Part shown: positions 11,609 to 23,986 of the stretch, piece after piece
How the letters are laid out: each line of letters starts with the position of its first letter
How positions within the stretch are numbered: the first letter of the stretch is position 1
NCBI GenBank assembly: GCA_039720395.1
Contig: CM077824.1
Location: 31,773,859-31,837,858, forward strand
Direction: 5' to 3'
Source of the DNA: Liquidambar formosana
Taxonomy: Eukaryota; Streptophyta; Magnoliopsida; Saxifragales; Altingiaceae
DNA length: 64,000 nucleotides
Translations under genes and position numbers: made by a program
The notes under the pieces: model-generated
Seen by the model: only the letters and a program-made list of their open reading frames with translations
Told to the model about the DNA's origin: nothing
Database searches by the model: none

Positions 11609-12037
11609 GGGTTCCTTTGTTTGTTAGGTCAGAATTGGAGAATTGGAGGGAGTGGGAATGGAATGGAATGGAATGGAATAGTGATTTCAATCACTATTAG
11701 GCTATGTTTGTTATAAGGGAATGAGGGAGGGAATGGAATGGTAATTTCATTCTCCTAAAAGAAGTGGAATAACTATTTTGTTCTGAGAGTCTATTCCCTC
11801 TAACGAGGGAATAGTCATTCTTTCCCAAATCAAGAAGAATGACTATTCTTTCCTTTCAAGGAGTAAAAATCATTAAAAATGGATCTCACATTTGCTTTTT
11901 TTATTCCATTCCTGTACTTTACCATTGGGATGAAATGTTTATTTTCATTCCATTCCATTCCTTCAAACCAAACACAGTCTAAAATCTTATTTCATTCCAT
12001 CATGATTTTTCTCAATGCTGACCAAACAAATGTGCAG
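11609..12037. mobile_element. Outer Tourist-like MITE interrupted by another MITE
   Basis: The left end CCTTTGTTTGTTAGGTCAG and the right end CTGACCAAACAAATG are imperfect inverted repeats. TAA flanks the element at 11606-11608 and 12038-12040, the 3-bp duplication expected for Tourist MITEs. The element is split by the MITE at 11700-11979. Its halves are rich in GGAATGGAATGG. Confidence 0.65.
11700..11979. mobile_element. Inner GGCTATGTTTG MITE nested in another MITE
   Basis: It begins GGCTATGTTTGTTATAAGGG and ends AAACCAAACACAGTC, an imperfect terminal inverted repeat. The left flank is TTA and the right flank TAA, so the 3-bp duplication is only approximate. It is related to the element at 4539-4886. 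Its position inside the 11609-12037 element shows it inserted later. Confidence 0.6.
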
Positions 12038-12039
12038 TA

Positions 12040-13650
12040 AAAGATTTACATGTTTTCCGGCCTTCATTACAACATCCATGGCTCACTGATTTCGCTGTGC
12101 TTTGATAGAAACAAGAATTGGTTACAGCGGTACCAACAAATTCTAAATACTCCGTAATAATGTGACCATGGAACACTGCATGATTTTCAATGTGGGGCAT
12201 GTGGCCCATCCAGTACTGTCATACTGTGTAGGACGGTTTTCCTGACCTTTTTGTCCTATCTGTTTGAAATTTATACTTTTCCTTAATTTCCCGTCTCCAC
12301 TATTTACTTGGGGCTAAGCAACCCCTTTCAAGTTTGTTTATGGACCTTGGCATGTGTTCGTTTTTGTTACAAGGGCTTTTGTGGGCCCAAGACCTGTGCT
12401 CCTTTTGTCCGGAAAGGAGCTTCTTTTTGTTTTTTATTTATTTTATTTTATTTTATTTTTTTGGTAATATATGGATGAGAAATTCATTTCATGAACATAA
12501 GACTTATACCAAGATTTGAACCTAGGACCTCCCCTCTCATGTTGGAGGGGAGGAGAAGTGGCATTAGATTAAAAAGCCATTTGCCCAAAAAGAAAAAAGA
12601 GAAAAAAAAAAAAAGAGCTTTTCTTAAATGTTTAAGAACTTTAATAAGATTTTTGGAGAGGGTTGTTAGAAATCTCTTATGATTATAGTCGTATGTGGAT
12701 GAAATGCAGACGGGTGTCTAGAATAAAGGATGTCCCACTGCACGTATAGGATATCCTGCAGATGATCATTGTTGGATTTTTAGAATGCCATATTTTCAAA
12801 GTCCGAGGTTACCTATATGCTGAGCTACTTGGGGGATTCTCTGTTGACATCAAGTGAGCTATGGCTGGTCGGTGAATCTTCTCATCCGTTTTGAGGCCCA
12901 GTGTGGTTCCCCATCTCTCTAGTAACGGCGTTTGTGATGAACAAGCCATGGGCCCATGGCTTGTGACGACTGCCTTTTGGGCTCATTCACGGCCCTAAGC
13001 CACACCAGCGCACAGCTGGTGGTCTATTGGATGTTTGGTCCTAAAGTGGAAAGACTTTGGGCATAGTTTGGTTTAACCACTAGACTTGGATCCTCTATAA
13101 GTTTTCTCTTGTAGGGATTTTATATGGCATTTCATGTCTTAAAAAACCTCACAAGTTTCTCACAAGGAACAAACCTATAGAGTATCCAAATTAGTTTTTC
13201 AAGCTCGCATGATGAGCTATATAGTGTCATATTATGGTGTTACGTATAACATTGCTTATTATTGAATGATTATACCTATAATTTTTTTTTGGGGGTAAGT
13301 TATACCTCTTATTTAGTAACTACATACAAGTGATATACTCCATATATACTAATTTGAAAAGAAAAAAAAACCAAGTAAGGAGGAAAAAAAAAAGTGTTAC
13401 AAAACAAAGTAAGATTAGAGATATACATGTATTTATTTTTGGTTACAAAGAAGAGAGTCAAACCCAAATTGTCAAACCTACCAAAATCTCACCTCACTCT
13501 AATACCAAAATGTAATGCAGCAAACAAACATCATCATTAGATATATATTTTATATTGCTCCAAGCGAGAGACTTGAACCCTAGCCAACAATTAGCTCAAT
13601 ACCTCTAGACTTTATACTGATTCCTCAAAAGGCCAGCCCAGCCCAAACCA
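12040..13650. other. Intergenic, with SINE-like and palindromic segments
   Basis: No gene is supported. On the minus strand around 12600-12480 there is GGTCCTAGGTTCAAATCTTGG, similar to a pol III B-box context, next to A/T-rich tails, suggesting a decayed SINE. A similar decayed B-box-like segment lies around 13570-13600 (GAGACTTGAACCCTAG, plus strand). A perfect 24-bp palindrome is at 12941-12964. The small frames in this interval are not convincing. Confidence 0.4.
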
Positions 13651-13652
13651 GT

Positions 13653-14288
13653 TCATGAACCCATACGTTCTAACCCCTCACGAGCCGCGACCGACCCAGG
13701 CTCGACCCTTCTTGCCTCCTCAAAAGCCTTACGCGCCTCTTCCTTCATCCCCTTCATCTCATAACACTCGCCTAACAAACAAAACGCCTTGTCGTTATCT
13801 GAACTCAGTTTCACCGCCTCCACCAGGTCCGCCACCGCCGAGTCAACCCGCCGCCGCCGATTCACCGACATCTGCAACTCGGCCCGCTTGAACAACGCGT
13901 CACCTCGCTCCCTATCGGACAGCGACTTCACGGCCGGCGGAGAGAGAGCCAAGTCGAGCGATTTGAGGGCGGAGCTCTTGTGGCCGATGAGATCGAGGGC
14001 TAGGGCTTTGAGGATGTGAGCCGCGGCGTCTTTGGGGTTGAGAGAGAGGGCCTTGTCGGCTTCGGCGGCGGCGTTTTTGGCTAGGGTTAGGGACGTGGAT
14101 CGGGCGCGAGTGGATCGTGCTCGAGCCAAGAGCTGAGCGCCTTGGGCGAAGTGGCGATTGACTTGGACGGAGGCTCGGTTTCTGGAGCGGAGTTTGGTGA
14201 GGGCTTGTCTGGGGAGGTTGTGCATCGCTATGAACATCGCAAGGGTTAGTAGGAGAATGGCCGCTTGCAGCAATGCATCCGGTGCCAT
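13653..14288 (-). CDS. Membrane-anchored TPR-like protein
   Basis: An intronless 211-residue protein. Residues about 4-23 (DALLQAAILLLTLAMFIAMH) form a hydrophobic N-terminal segment likely to anchor it. The rest is alpha-helical with tetratricopeptide-like units: AEADKALSLNPKDAAAHILKALAL (about 75-97), a second around LFKRAELQMS...AVADLVEAVKLSSDNDKAFCLLGECYEM, and a third KGMKEEARKAFEEARRVEPG near the end. TPR units mediate protein-protein contacts, but no partner or pathway can be read from the sequence. Small TPR proteins of this shape occur widely in plants as uncharacterised TPR-like superfamily members. The start is the first ATG after a CT-rich leader (14287-14310) and codon use is GC-rich relative to surrounding DNA, as expected for a real intronless gene. 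Membrane location is inferred. Confidence 0.85.
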   Translation of the reverse strand: MAPDALLQAAILLLTLAMFIAMHNLPRQALTKLRSRNRASVQVNRHFAQGAQLLARARSTRARSTSLTLAKNAAAEADKALSLNPKDAAAHILKALALDLIGHKSSALKSLDLALSPPAVKSLSDRERGDALFKRAELQMSVNRRRRVDSAVADLVEAVKLSSDNDKAFCLLGECYEMKGMKEEARKAFEEARRVEPGSVAAREGLERMGS

Positions 14289-14339
14289 CTCTCTCTCTCT
14301 CTCTCTAGCTTCTCTCTCTAACTCTGCCCCTAAATTTGG

Positions 14340-15655
14340 TTGTTGACCTTTAGTATTCCAAATCGTGTGATTGGCTTCCGACTAAATCGATCTGGACCGT
14401 TCATATCGAGAGAGTTGACGGCCTTTTAACTCATCTGGTAGGTTTGCCCGTTATCCCTACTTAAGAAACTAGTAGATACCTGATTACCGATGGTGTGACA
14501 AGGCTTTTGAGTTGTGATAACTTGCTATAAGTTCAATTTCATGAAGCTATCCCATATTCGGGATGCCCCAAGAGACACAAGGAAGCTAGCATTTTTCTTA
14601 CTAGAATGTGTGAGAGGAGAGGGAGAAAGAGTTTATGGGTTGGGATGAGGATTTGTATTGGGTAGAATTCTTAGAAAACATCTAGAGTACATGCGTACAT
14701 GGTTACTAATCATTTCTTCTAAGTTTCAGCGGCTTTAATCGTGGAGATTTCTTAGAATTAATACAAACTGAAAACTAGTATGCAAACGTATGTTTAAAAA
14801 TCATTTAATCGCATGGCTTATTGCATAGAGTCCCACCAGTTGTATTTGGTATATTGTAACCTTTTTCGGTTGCACTACAGCTCTAATAATTTTCAAAATC
14901 GTCATCAAGCATAAATAACTCAAAAGGTTTTCACAAAAAAATTTCAATGAGAATTATAAAATGCATATGCTTATAACACTCGTATTATTATAAAATAGAT
15001 TTCTCCCGACTTCCGAATTTCAATTGTGGTGCGATTGGACGAGGGATTTACAGGAGTGATTTGGACTAAGATGGATTTTCAATACCAAATTATAGTGACA
15101 ACGATAGCATCGAATGAAGTTGTAATCTGAATTTAACCCTAAATCCCACTTACAAATTTCTCATCCAAACGCAATACTCACTTCCACTACCAATTTTCAA
15201 ATTTTTAGCCGTGATGAAGCCCTTGTAGCTATCTTAAATATAATAACTCAAAACTCATTGAAAATCACTAAAAGCATATTTTCATTTCTCTATATTGTGG
15301 TACAACAATGCATCAAGCACAATTTCTCATTTCTTTGTTGCTTAAGAAATTGGTTCTTCTAGATGCTTCGGCATTAGGCACCCCTCTTTTGCTAGTCTTC
15401 TCTAGAGATTCATAACAAACATTCCTCTTCTGAGGAAAATAGAGTTACATAGAAAACCTGAAAAATCCATGGATTTGGATGGTTGGCTTCATATATATAT
15501 ATATATATATATAAGAGTGGCCGGTAAATGTTTTCTAGCTTCATCCACACACACTGTAGGGCCATACCATTCTACACTTTCACACTGAGAAAAGCTAGGG
15601 AAGGAAGAAAAGGCCGCAGCAACGTCGACAATGGCATTGAAGACGTTGAAAACCA
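14340..15655. other. Intergenic between the TPR and kinase genes
   Basis: Contains the upstream region of the TPR gene and the 3' flank of the kinase gene, both read on the minus strand. A TA microsatellite is at about 15491-15514. No further gene, RNA or transposon end is recognised. The open frames at 15528-15961 on the plus strand are antisense shadows of the last kinase exon. Confidence 0.45.
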
Positions 15656-15659
15656 AGAA

Positions 15660-18600
15660 TTACTCCAAAACAAGTTGCATATGGCGATTAAGGTCATTGA
15701 GGTAGCAAGAACTTGTATAGTCTTCCAAGTCACAAGCATCCAAAAGGAGTGCTCTTCCTCCAAAGGACTTTTGTTTCAATTCTACTGTTCCCACCTCTCC
15801 CTTCAACAGCTGCACAACCTACACTCCCAAAAATTCACCTCTGCAATCAACCTTCCAGCTTGAATATGAAAACCAATTCACTTGGAAAAGAAAAAGAAAG
15901 ACAAGGAAGTTGTAAAAAATTTCATACCCGGTTCATATGCGGACGCATGGCGGATAAATGATGAATGCACAATGAAGCCGTTAACATGGCACGCTTCATC
16001 TCGCTAGGATCGTAAGTGTCTCCTAATTGAGGATCCGCTAGCTCTTTGATATTGTTCGTGTCCAGTAGCGGCTTTGCCTATGCATAGAAGGCATACAATT
16101 TAAAAATGAATTCATGATCTTTAAAAAGTTTAGTTTCTTGCCATTTAACGGAAAACAAATGTACTGATAAAGGATTAAAGCGATGATACTAATAGAACGG
16201 CGATGAACCTAATTAAACAAATAAAACATTCTCCTCAACTGTGGGAGGTTTTAACACAGAAATCATACCCACATAACAAGGCTTTGTCGACATGAATCAA
16301 CTGCGCGGCGACCTGTTATGATCTCAAGCAATAAAACCCCAAATGCGAATACATCAGTCTTCTCATCGACAATCCCATGCATAAAATATTCCGGAGCCAA
16401 ATATCTGAAATCCATTTCAAGATATATATGTAACCCCATATGTTTTTCAAACATGAAGTGAGTAAATGCAAGAAACAAATCATTGAAGCTGCATTGCCTT
16501 ACCCGAATGTGCCTTCAATGGGGAATACAACATGGTGAGCCCATTTGTCTGGAAGCCACTTTGCCAGTCCGAAATCAGATATCTGCAGCCCATAGATGTA
16601 TTAGAAGCTTAAATTCTTTCGTCAAGAACTAGATTATGCGCGGAGATGATAAGTCAAACAATCAGTGAAAGAAAAAAATTGATACCTGAGGCTCATAACC
16701 TTCGGTGAGTAATATGTTAGAGGCTTTGATGTCTCTGTGAATTATGCGTCTGTGGCAGCCATGGTGCAGATATTCCAATCCTTCTGCTACTCCTATAGCC
16801 ACCTTGAACCTTATCTTCCACTCCAGACTCTCTGTGCAACCTGAAATGTTGATTACCACTTCATTAGCCAAAGAAACACAGTGAAACCAAATAATTAGCC
16901 GAGGATAACATATTTCTTCAAGCTAAAATGTCGCCTTCATGGTCACAACAAATTATTCGGACCAATATCACTGGCCGGTGCACCCGTATTCCATTCGATT
17001 CCATTCCATTCAATCCTAATATGTGGAATGGAAGCATTAACTGCTAACACTGACGTATCTGTGGGGACCTATAGATGTTCCAATTCTTAAGGTTTAAAAT
17101 GGCAGAATTAGCAATGAACAGATGCCACCCTATATGAGTATGCGATGAGAGAGTGTCCTTTGGTTAGAAGGTTTGAACTACTCTCCTACTTTTGGAAGCA
17201 AAAATTGATTTTCAGTTCTTAAAAGCAAGGAATTACTTTCAAAATCCACCCAAGCAGTATCAATACCCGTATTCCATCCATTAGATAATGGGACTAACTA
17301 CTAAGGATTTAAATTGGGTGGGTGGGTAACCCCAATCTGGTGACAGGCCTACAGGGACACTACCAACAGGCACGATTATATTTGACCCACTGAAAACAAA
17401 AAGAGCAGACAGTAAAGGGTCTGGGCCTAGACAGATAATGGAATGTGACCCACTTCAATTCTCTGCCTGTTTCAAACTTTTAAAGCTCACATGGTCACTC
17501 TCTCCAACTGGCAGAAGTCCCATGAGTTTCAAGAAATTTTCTTCCAACAAGAAGACTGCATGCTTATACTCTTCACTTTTTTTTTTTTTGGTTACAACTT
17601 GCTTATACTCTTCCCACACATAACACCCTCCACATAAACAAAAAGGAAGATATATATATATTAAGATAAGAAAGAGAAAGATATACAGCACCATGGAGCA
17701 AAGAAGCAAGGCTGCCGTGGGGAGAAAATTCAAGGACAAGGTGCAAGCCGCCATCGACGCCAAACCCAAGTAATTTTGCAGCATTTGGGTGGTTAATGTG
17801 AGCGATAGTCCCAAGCTCCGACAAGAAATCACCAGTTCTCTCCTCGTGTTCCTTCTCATTATTCACTAGCCTCTTCACTGCGACAAGTTGACCATCAGAT
17901 AAGCGCCCTTTGAACACTTCTGCGTGCCCTCCTTTCCCAATCAAATTCTCTAATCAAAATTTAAGGCACATGTAGAAACATAACTTAGTAAAAATAAAAT
18001 AAAGGTAAAACAATTGATTATTAAAAAAAAAAAAATAAAATTAAAATTAGGTCAATCTAATTTGGACTGAAATTCGATAATATTCGATCAAATGGATGAA
18101 GACCTTTGATCCATGCCCTACATTTTGCAATAATGAAAGTATTTGGTGGAAGGTTGTGACCATAATATTGGATGAATACTACGTTCAACTGTATTGACTA
18201 CACATTATGGTGTGGCCTTTACACTGTTAGGACAACGACCCATGATTAACCCACTTTTAAAATTCACAAGTAACCTACAAACTAATCCTGCATTAATGGT
18301 TTTAAAATCCATGAATGCGGGGTTGGTTTGTAGGTTACTTGTTAGTAATAGCAAAGCTGGAACCAAATTGGACTCTGACAGGGGGACTGAATCAAATTGA
18401 GACTAAAATCTGGCCGTAAATTTGTGATTTTTTTTTTTAATAAATAAATTGTTGTTGTTTAGAACTTTAATTTTATTATTATTATTATTATTATTTTTTT
18501 TTTTATAGACTATTACTAACAATTTTGACAATCAATTTCGAAAACTCAGTGAAGTTTAAGGAAATCAGACAACTAGCTAATAGAAAAATGAAATATCCAA

Positions 18601-18906
18601 GGTGTCCAATATTGACCATTAGTTTTGGAAAATTTGGATGTGAAGCCAAGAAGATTTTCCTGTAAGAAATAATCAATTCACAAAGAGGAAGAACACGAGT
18701 ACACACCATCCCCGGACACTACGGAATTATGGGATTCTTTATTTTGGTTTTTTTTTATTTAAAATTTTGGTTTTTAATCATTGCCTCAAACTCATTAAAA
18801 ATGAGAGAGGACGGTTCATTTACTACCCACCATGGTCAATTCAACCCAAACCTACTTTATTAATCCAATGCAATAAGTCGAGCAGAGATTGGAACAGCAA
18901 AACCAC

Positions 18907-18943
<37 letters not shown>

Positions 18944-21675
18944 AGGGGTGTGGGGGGGGGGAAGAAGTTGGGCATGTTCAATTTATCACTGATTCCCAGG
19001 TTTAGGAGTTTTTTTTTCCTTTTTTTTTTTTTTTTGGGGGGGGGGGGTTTGTTTTTTAGGGCTTAGGGCATATGATATAAAGGATTATTACTATTATTAT
19101 TATTATTATTATTTTCCTTCAATAATATGGGTAGAAAAGTTCCACTAGATGACTAGGTCATTGACAATTATTTATTTGTAATTCCAAAGAAAAATAAGTA
19201 GGTATGATATAACTAGGTTATGTATAGTGATTAGTGGAGAGTGGAGACATTAGTCAAGCAATGAGGCCCCACTATCGCTTTCCTCTGTTTGCCCCATCTT
19301 GCACTCAGTCAAAAAGGTCTCCTCTCCAAAGAAATGTCTCGCATCTTTTTCCGGCGGCTTTAATTGACTACTTGGGTGTGGGTTGAAAATCTCCATCTCC
19401 CAAGATGTTATTGGAAACATGACCAAGCACATACAATCCACATGCAATAGAACATGATTTAATAAATAGATATATACGTAAGTTAAAATTAAAATACTGG
19501 GATGATGAGTTTCACAATGACCCTCCAAAAAAGGTATTTAGAGAGCCCAAGCGCTTTCAATCATACTATCCAGTTGACGAATCTCCAAGACCTATTAATC
19601 AGTATTAGAAACCTTAGGAGACCGGAAACGTTATAGTCAAAATATGAAAACATAATAATGAAATCACTGGAGCTAACCTAGTGATAAGGGAGAATGAGAT
19701 TTAAAAAAAACAATAGAATAGGTTAAGGGTTCGAATCCCCCATTTGTACTAAAAAAAATATAAATAAATAAATAACAACGGAAAAAGGGTGATTTGTAGC
19801 CTTATCTTTTAGAAATGTTATTAAATTTGCCCCCATAAAACTTAGACTTAATAAATTAGACAGCCCATTGATGATGACATGATTTATTGGTCATTTGACC
19901 ACTGAAGAGGGGGGAGCTTAACGCCAAGAATTGAATTTTTTAAGCTTTAGGGGAGTCCAATTGTGTAAGGCACTCCTAATTAATTTTTTTTTTTTAATTT
20001 TTAATTTTTGTTTGGTACCAACTCTCCACCTTAACTTGTACGATCTATTAGTTACATTTGATTAAATCTACTCCTCAAATGCTATCTGATTTTTAGATAC
20101 AAGCTCAAAACAAGTTTGAAAAGAAAATATATTTATGCCTTTTTTCCACACGATGTTAAACAAATTTAATAATAATTATAAAATTAAAATTAATCTGACT
20201 TATCTTCAATTGATCAGATTTTATTTTCAAAACAACTACTTAAGTAAGGTAACCCTAACCTTTTTTTTTTTTTTTTAATGAAACTAAGAGGACAAGTGTT
20301 GAAACCCTAATCTTTAGTAGACTCGTGGTAGATAACAATTTTAAAATCAAGGCCTCAAGGGGCATTAAACTTGGATTAAAAAACGAAAAATGGAGTCCCT
20401 TCACCCCCTTGGCCCCTTCCTTCTAAACAAGGGGTGCTTAGATTGTAAATTTTTATTACCGTGTAAGTAAAAATGACACTTGAGTCTAATGATATGTCTC
20501 ATTTTAATAGCAGTGTGAGGTTTGCTCAAATCTTAATTTCAATTCCATATGGGTTCGTGTGTATGTGGATATGTGTAAATGTTTTTAGAAACAAATAAAT
20601 AAATAAATAAATAAGGAAATTTCTATTTCACAAACAGTCAGAAGCAAAAACAAAACAGAGAAGCTCTGTTCTTACCAGAACTGAAATTATCAGTAGCAGC
20701 CGCAAGCTCTTCATGATCAAAGCTCCTCCAGGACGGCTTCGGCATCGGTATCCCTTCACAATCGATACCATCCTCGGCGCTTCGGATTCGAGCCAACTTC
20801 CTCCTCAAATTCCTCCTCGAAATCTCGGTGCTCGCAATCATTGGAATCGTCGGAAACCTTCTTACCGATTTCTTCCTCAGAGAATCGAACATACTCCTCC
20901 AGTGTAACCCATGATTCTCTCGAACCAGAGCTCGTTGAACCACCGATTTGTCGGTCGAAGAAGAGCTGCAACTGCTGCTGCTACTGTGATCGGAGTCCCC
21001 ACCCAATATTAGGATCTCCAGTACACCTCTTGGCGAGGCTTGATCATCGCTGGTGTCGTGTTTTTTCATCCCATCTTGTGGTTCTGTTTCTGGGTTTTCT
21101 TGGGGTTCTTTTGTCTCTGCGTAAAACCCACAAAAAAAGAGAGGAGAATTTGGTCAGTTCAGTAATAATGCGTTGTCTGCTTGCTGAGAAAGGAAAATAG
21201 AAGAAATTCATTTTCTGAGCCTGGATTGTTTAGTATTGGACAAGACTACAAGAGGAGGAGGAAAAAGGGGAAGGGGGGGGGGGGTGAACCTCGTTTTTGT
21301 TTCTTGTCAGAAGTTTCTTATCAAAGGGAGGGTGAAAAAACAGAGAGTGATTCAAATTCCCGCTCTGTTTGGTTAATGGGAAAATTTAGGACTCAGAAAT
21401 GTTTGAAACTTAATATTTCTCAGTATTGGGGGGCCAGTGAATGCATAAAAAAACTCCACCAAAATGAGCCAAATAAAACCATTTCTCGAAGTTTGAAATG
21501 AATAGTTGACGTTTTTTCTTTCCTCAGGAACAAAAACGTGCAATATAAAACATGAGATTCAACGCATTACATTCTCTTCCTAATTTTTCTCGGCAACGGA
21601 ACACATGGCTGAAGTGATTCAAATTCAAAACATAATTTTTTTTATAAAAAAACCCTTACCTTCTGCAGAAACCAT
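15660..21675 (-). CDS. RBK1: Receptor-like cytoplasmic kinase, RBK1-like (RLCK VI)
   Basis: A soluble Ser/Thr protein kinase resembling Arabidopsis RBK1, of the ROP-GTPase-binding RLCK VI group. My exons, 5' to 3' on the minus strand, are 21675-21660, 21116-20676, 17949-17692, 16840-16686, 16582-16503, 16404-16269, 16077-15928 and 15818-15660; all junctions are GT-AG and in phase, giving 464 residues, close to the size of RBK1. The N-terminus has a [10 protein letters not shown] motif and a Ser-rich stretch, then [18 protein letters not shown] before the kinase domain. Kinase motifs are [12 protein letters not shown] (glycine loop), VAVK (Lys about 178), [10 protein letters not shown] (catalytic Asp about 275), ISDFGLAKW (about 291-299), YLAPEYF and [19 protein letters not shown]. 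The true start is the 16-nt first exon (MVSAE), not the later MKKH. There is no signal peptide or membrane segment. All key residues are present, so it is probably active. Confidence 0.92.
18269..18341. repeat. Short inverted repeat in the kinase intron
   Basis: Arms AAGTAACCTACAAACTAATC and GGTTGGTTTGTAGGTTACTT pair over about 30 bp with few mismatches around a short A/T-rich loop. It resembles a small foldback MITE; no target-site duplication was identified. Confidence 0.7.
19663..19770 (+). repeat. SINE-like repeat with a tRNA-type B box
   Basis: GGTTAAGGGTTCGAATCCCC matches the pol III B-box consensus GGTTCGANNCC, with an upstream GTGATAAGGGAGAATGAG that could be a decayed A-box region, and an A-rich tail. 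Similar segments occur at 49262-49345 (plus) and 62470-62560 (minus). No tRNA cloverleaf can be formed, so it is not an intact tRNA gene. Confidence 0.55.
21660..21675 (-). other. RBK1: 16-nt first coding exon of the kinase gene
   Basis: ATGGTTTCTGCAGAAG ends at a GTAAGG donor; the acceptor TTACGCAG before 21116 continues the frame into [20 protein letters not shown]. Gene predictors may miss so short an exon and start at 21069 instead. The N-terminal length then agrees better with the RBK1 family. Confidence 0.75.
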
Positions 21676-21961
21676 TTTGCTTGCTGGGGTTTTCAAATTG
21701 ACAAGCTTTCAATTCGTCTCTATCAATTCCAAGTACAACAACATTGGAGAAAAAGCCTGAAGATTTTCAAAACAGAGGAAACCTCTCTTCCTCTGGAAAT
21801 TCTGGAGAGAGAGAAAGGCTGGGACGAGGAGAGAGAGAGCCAGAGAGAATATGGATAAGGATTATGGAGAAGTTAAAAATGGTATATCTTCCGAGGTTAG
21901 TTATTCTTGAAGGAGCAGAAGAAGCGAAAGCCAGCGTAGGGATGACTGGAATATATGCCTA

Positions 21962-21969
21962 TATTTATA
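21962..21969 (-). promoter_or_regulatory. Putative TATA box of the kinase gene
   Basis: TATAAATA on the minus strand about 290 bp upstream of the start codon, followed by a CT-rich leader (GA-rich on the plus strand, around 21800-21840). Motif and position support it; no direct evidence of the start site. Confidence 0.5.
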
Positions 21970-21989
21970 CACCCGTTGGTTCATCTGTA

Positions 21990-23983
21990 TAAATAAAAAC
22001 AATATAAATATCTTTTTTGTTTTGTCTGATGCGATCTCGACCGTCCCTTTTCACGTTCGCGATTGTTGCCGCAACTGACGCTCGCACAGGCAGGGACAGG
22101 AGGAGGGACAAAATACCGAACCAACTAACCAACGTAATATTTGTATTTTACGAGGGCATTTTCGGTACTTGAAACAGATATCGTCTTTTTATGCAAACAA
22201 AAAAAAAAAATCATAAAAATATTAATAAATATGAAAACGTAAAATCTTAAAATACTTATGTGAAAATGGAAATGAATAATAATAAATTCCTGACTCTTTT
22301 TGTTTATGATTGCAAATAAATCAAGGAGATTTTGAAAATGTCGTTTTGGCTGCATAATAATGCGTGCTGATATTGAAACCTCAGTCTAATACGGATAATT
22401 ATTTTTTTAATAAAAGTTTTGATTATTTATGCGACCGTCAAATTATTTATATGAGTAAATTCGAATAAATTTTTAGGTTTAGAATTTTGTAAGGACATTT
22501 GCTTTCATCAGTATACTAACTCACTAATTATAAGACATTTGTATACTTGTTGCTTTATTTCAATATTTAAAATTAAAAAAAATTGAAACCCAATCACAAA
22601 AGGACACCTTAGCCTGAAAGAGGAATTCTATTCTTTTCCTTTTTTTTCCTAAGTAATATCATAAAAAAAAAAATCCAAAAAAGGGTAAATAACACAACTG
22701 TTTTTGTAAAAACTTTTATTAGCCGGCTCCTTTAAATTTTGGGAAATCCTTGATATAACTATTCCCATGGTGAATGAATGCGGCTACACTAATATCATTA
22801 GAAAAAAAAATTAAAGATAAAATTTTTTTAAAGAAAAAAAGATAAATAAGAGAACCCTTTTTGTAAAAAACTAAAAACTTTTAAAATTACGAGAGATGAG
22901 GGATTTCCCATATTTGGCCGGTGTCCAATATTTTACTTTTGTATACAAAATCTAACGTAAACATACGAGAATCAATTCAATAATAATGGGGCTGTTCTGG
23001 ATGGATGCAGCTTCATTTATGTTTGGTCCCAGGTTGTCGAGCCTTTCTGGATCTTGATCGAGTGGTTCAAATTTCAAACACATGATAGTGTTTTCTGCCT
23101 TTTATCTTTTCTTAATGAGTGTAAATTAAATCCACATGAGGGCTGGTGATCATATAAAATAATGTGCGCATGCAACAAAAAAAATAAAAATTAGTAAGAC
23201 CATTTTGGTCTGGCATGTCCCCCCACCCCAGGAGAAGTGGTGTGTCCTCGGTTGTTTCGGAGGAACATAAAAAAATCCTTATTTTTTTAAAAACAAATTT
23301 AGGCACACATTTTAAAACATGTCCACACCATGGTATTTATAGACTTGAGTCCATTGGAATAGAGTTTGGATAAAACTTGGACTATATCGAGTTCATCCAC
23401 ATTGCTAGATGAGAGGTTGGATGGTTCGGATAAAAATTAAAAAGTTGTCCATTGAAATCATTTTGATCATTTTAATAGTAACTTTTTTAATTTTTAATTT
23501 GAACCATCCAACTCATTAGCCAACAATGTGTATGAATCCAGTACGGTATGGTGCAGAGTTTTATCAACTTAGCAATGAATCCAAACTCATTGGGATGACT
23601 CTATAAACGCCAATGAAGATTGATTAAATGCTTGACATTGTAGAGTGAGAGAGAACATTATACTTTAGTTGGTGTGTATGATTAAACCATGTGACGTTTT
23701 ATGAGAAAATTTATCTTGTACATGGGATCGTTGTTGATTTTTTGTATATTGAAATTTATACACTACGTCGGGAGATAAGGGGAGTTTGTCAATACAACGA
23801 TGAAGATGCCTTGATTGTAGATTTTTCTCGTCTTAAAATGAGTTTTGTTTTTGCAATGGACCCAAAAATAGACTCGTAAGCATGTAGACGAAATCATTAT
23901 ACTTTGACAATTCCACTTTTTTCCACTCTCATTAGCTTGTAATACCACATCAGCCATATCATAGTTAGATATAAGTGTTTTTC
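21990..23983. other. Intergenic, no gene seen
   Basis: AT-rich DNA upstream of the kinase gene. It contains homopolymer runs but no convincing coding frame or transposon termini. Confidence 0.45.
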
Positions 23984-23986
23984 TTA

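Larger units (their letters stand above)
17950..20675 (-). other. RBK1: Long second intron of the kinase gene
   Basis: A 2.7-kb intron containing a short hairpin repeat (18269-18341), homopolymer tracts (18911-19046), a TTA microsatellite (about 19088-19113) and a SINE-like segment (about 19665-19765). The small open frames inside it are not supported as genes. Confidence 0.8.

Noticed and set aside
15528..15961. Plus-strand open frames of 111 and 82 residues
   Set aside because: They lie antisense to the last exons of the kinase gene, whose minus-strand frame matches the RBK1 C-terminus.
19728..19742. Possible tRNA gene from GGTTCGAATCC
   Set aside because: No acceptor stem, anticodon arm or D arm can be formed; treated as a SINE-like repeat.
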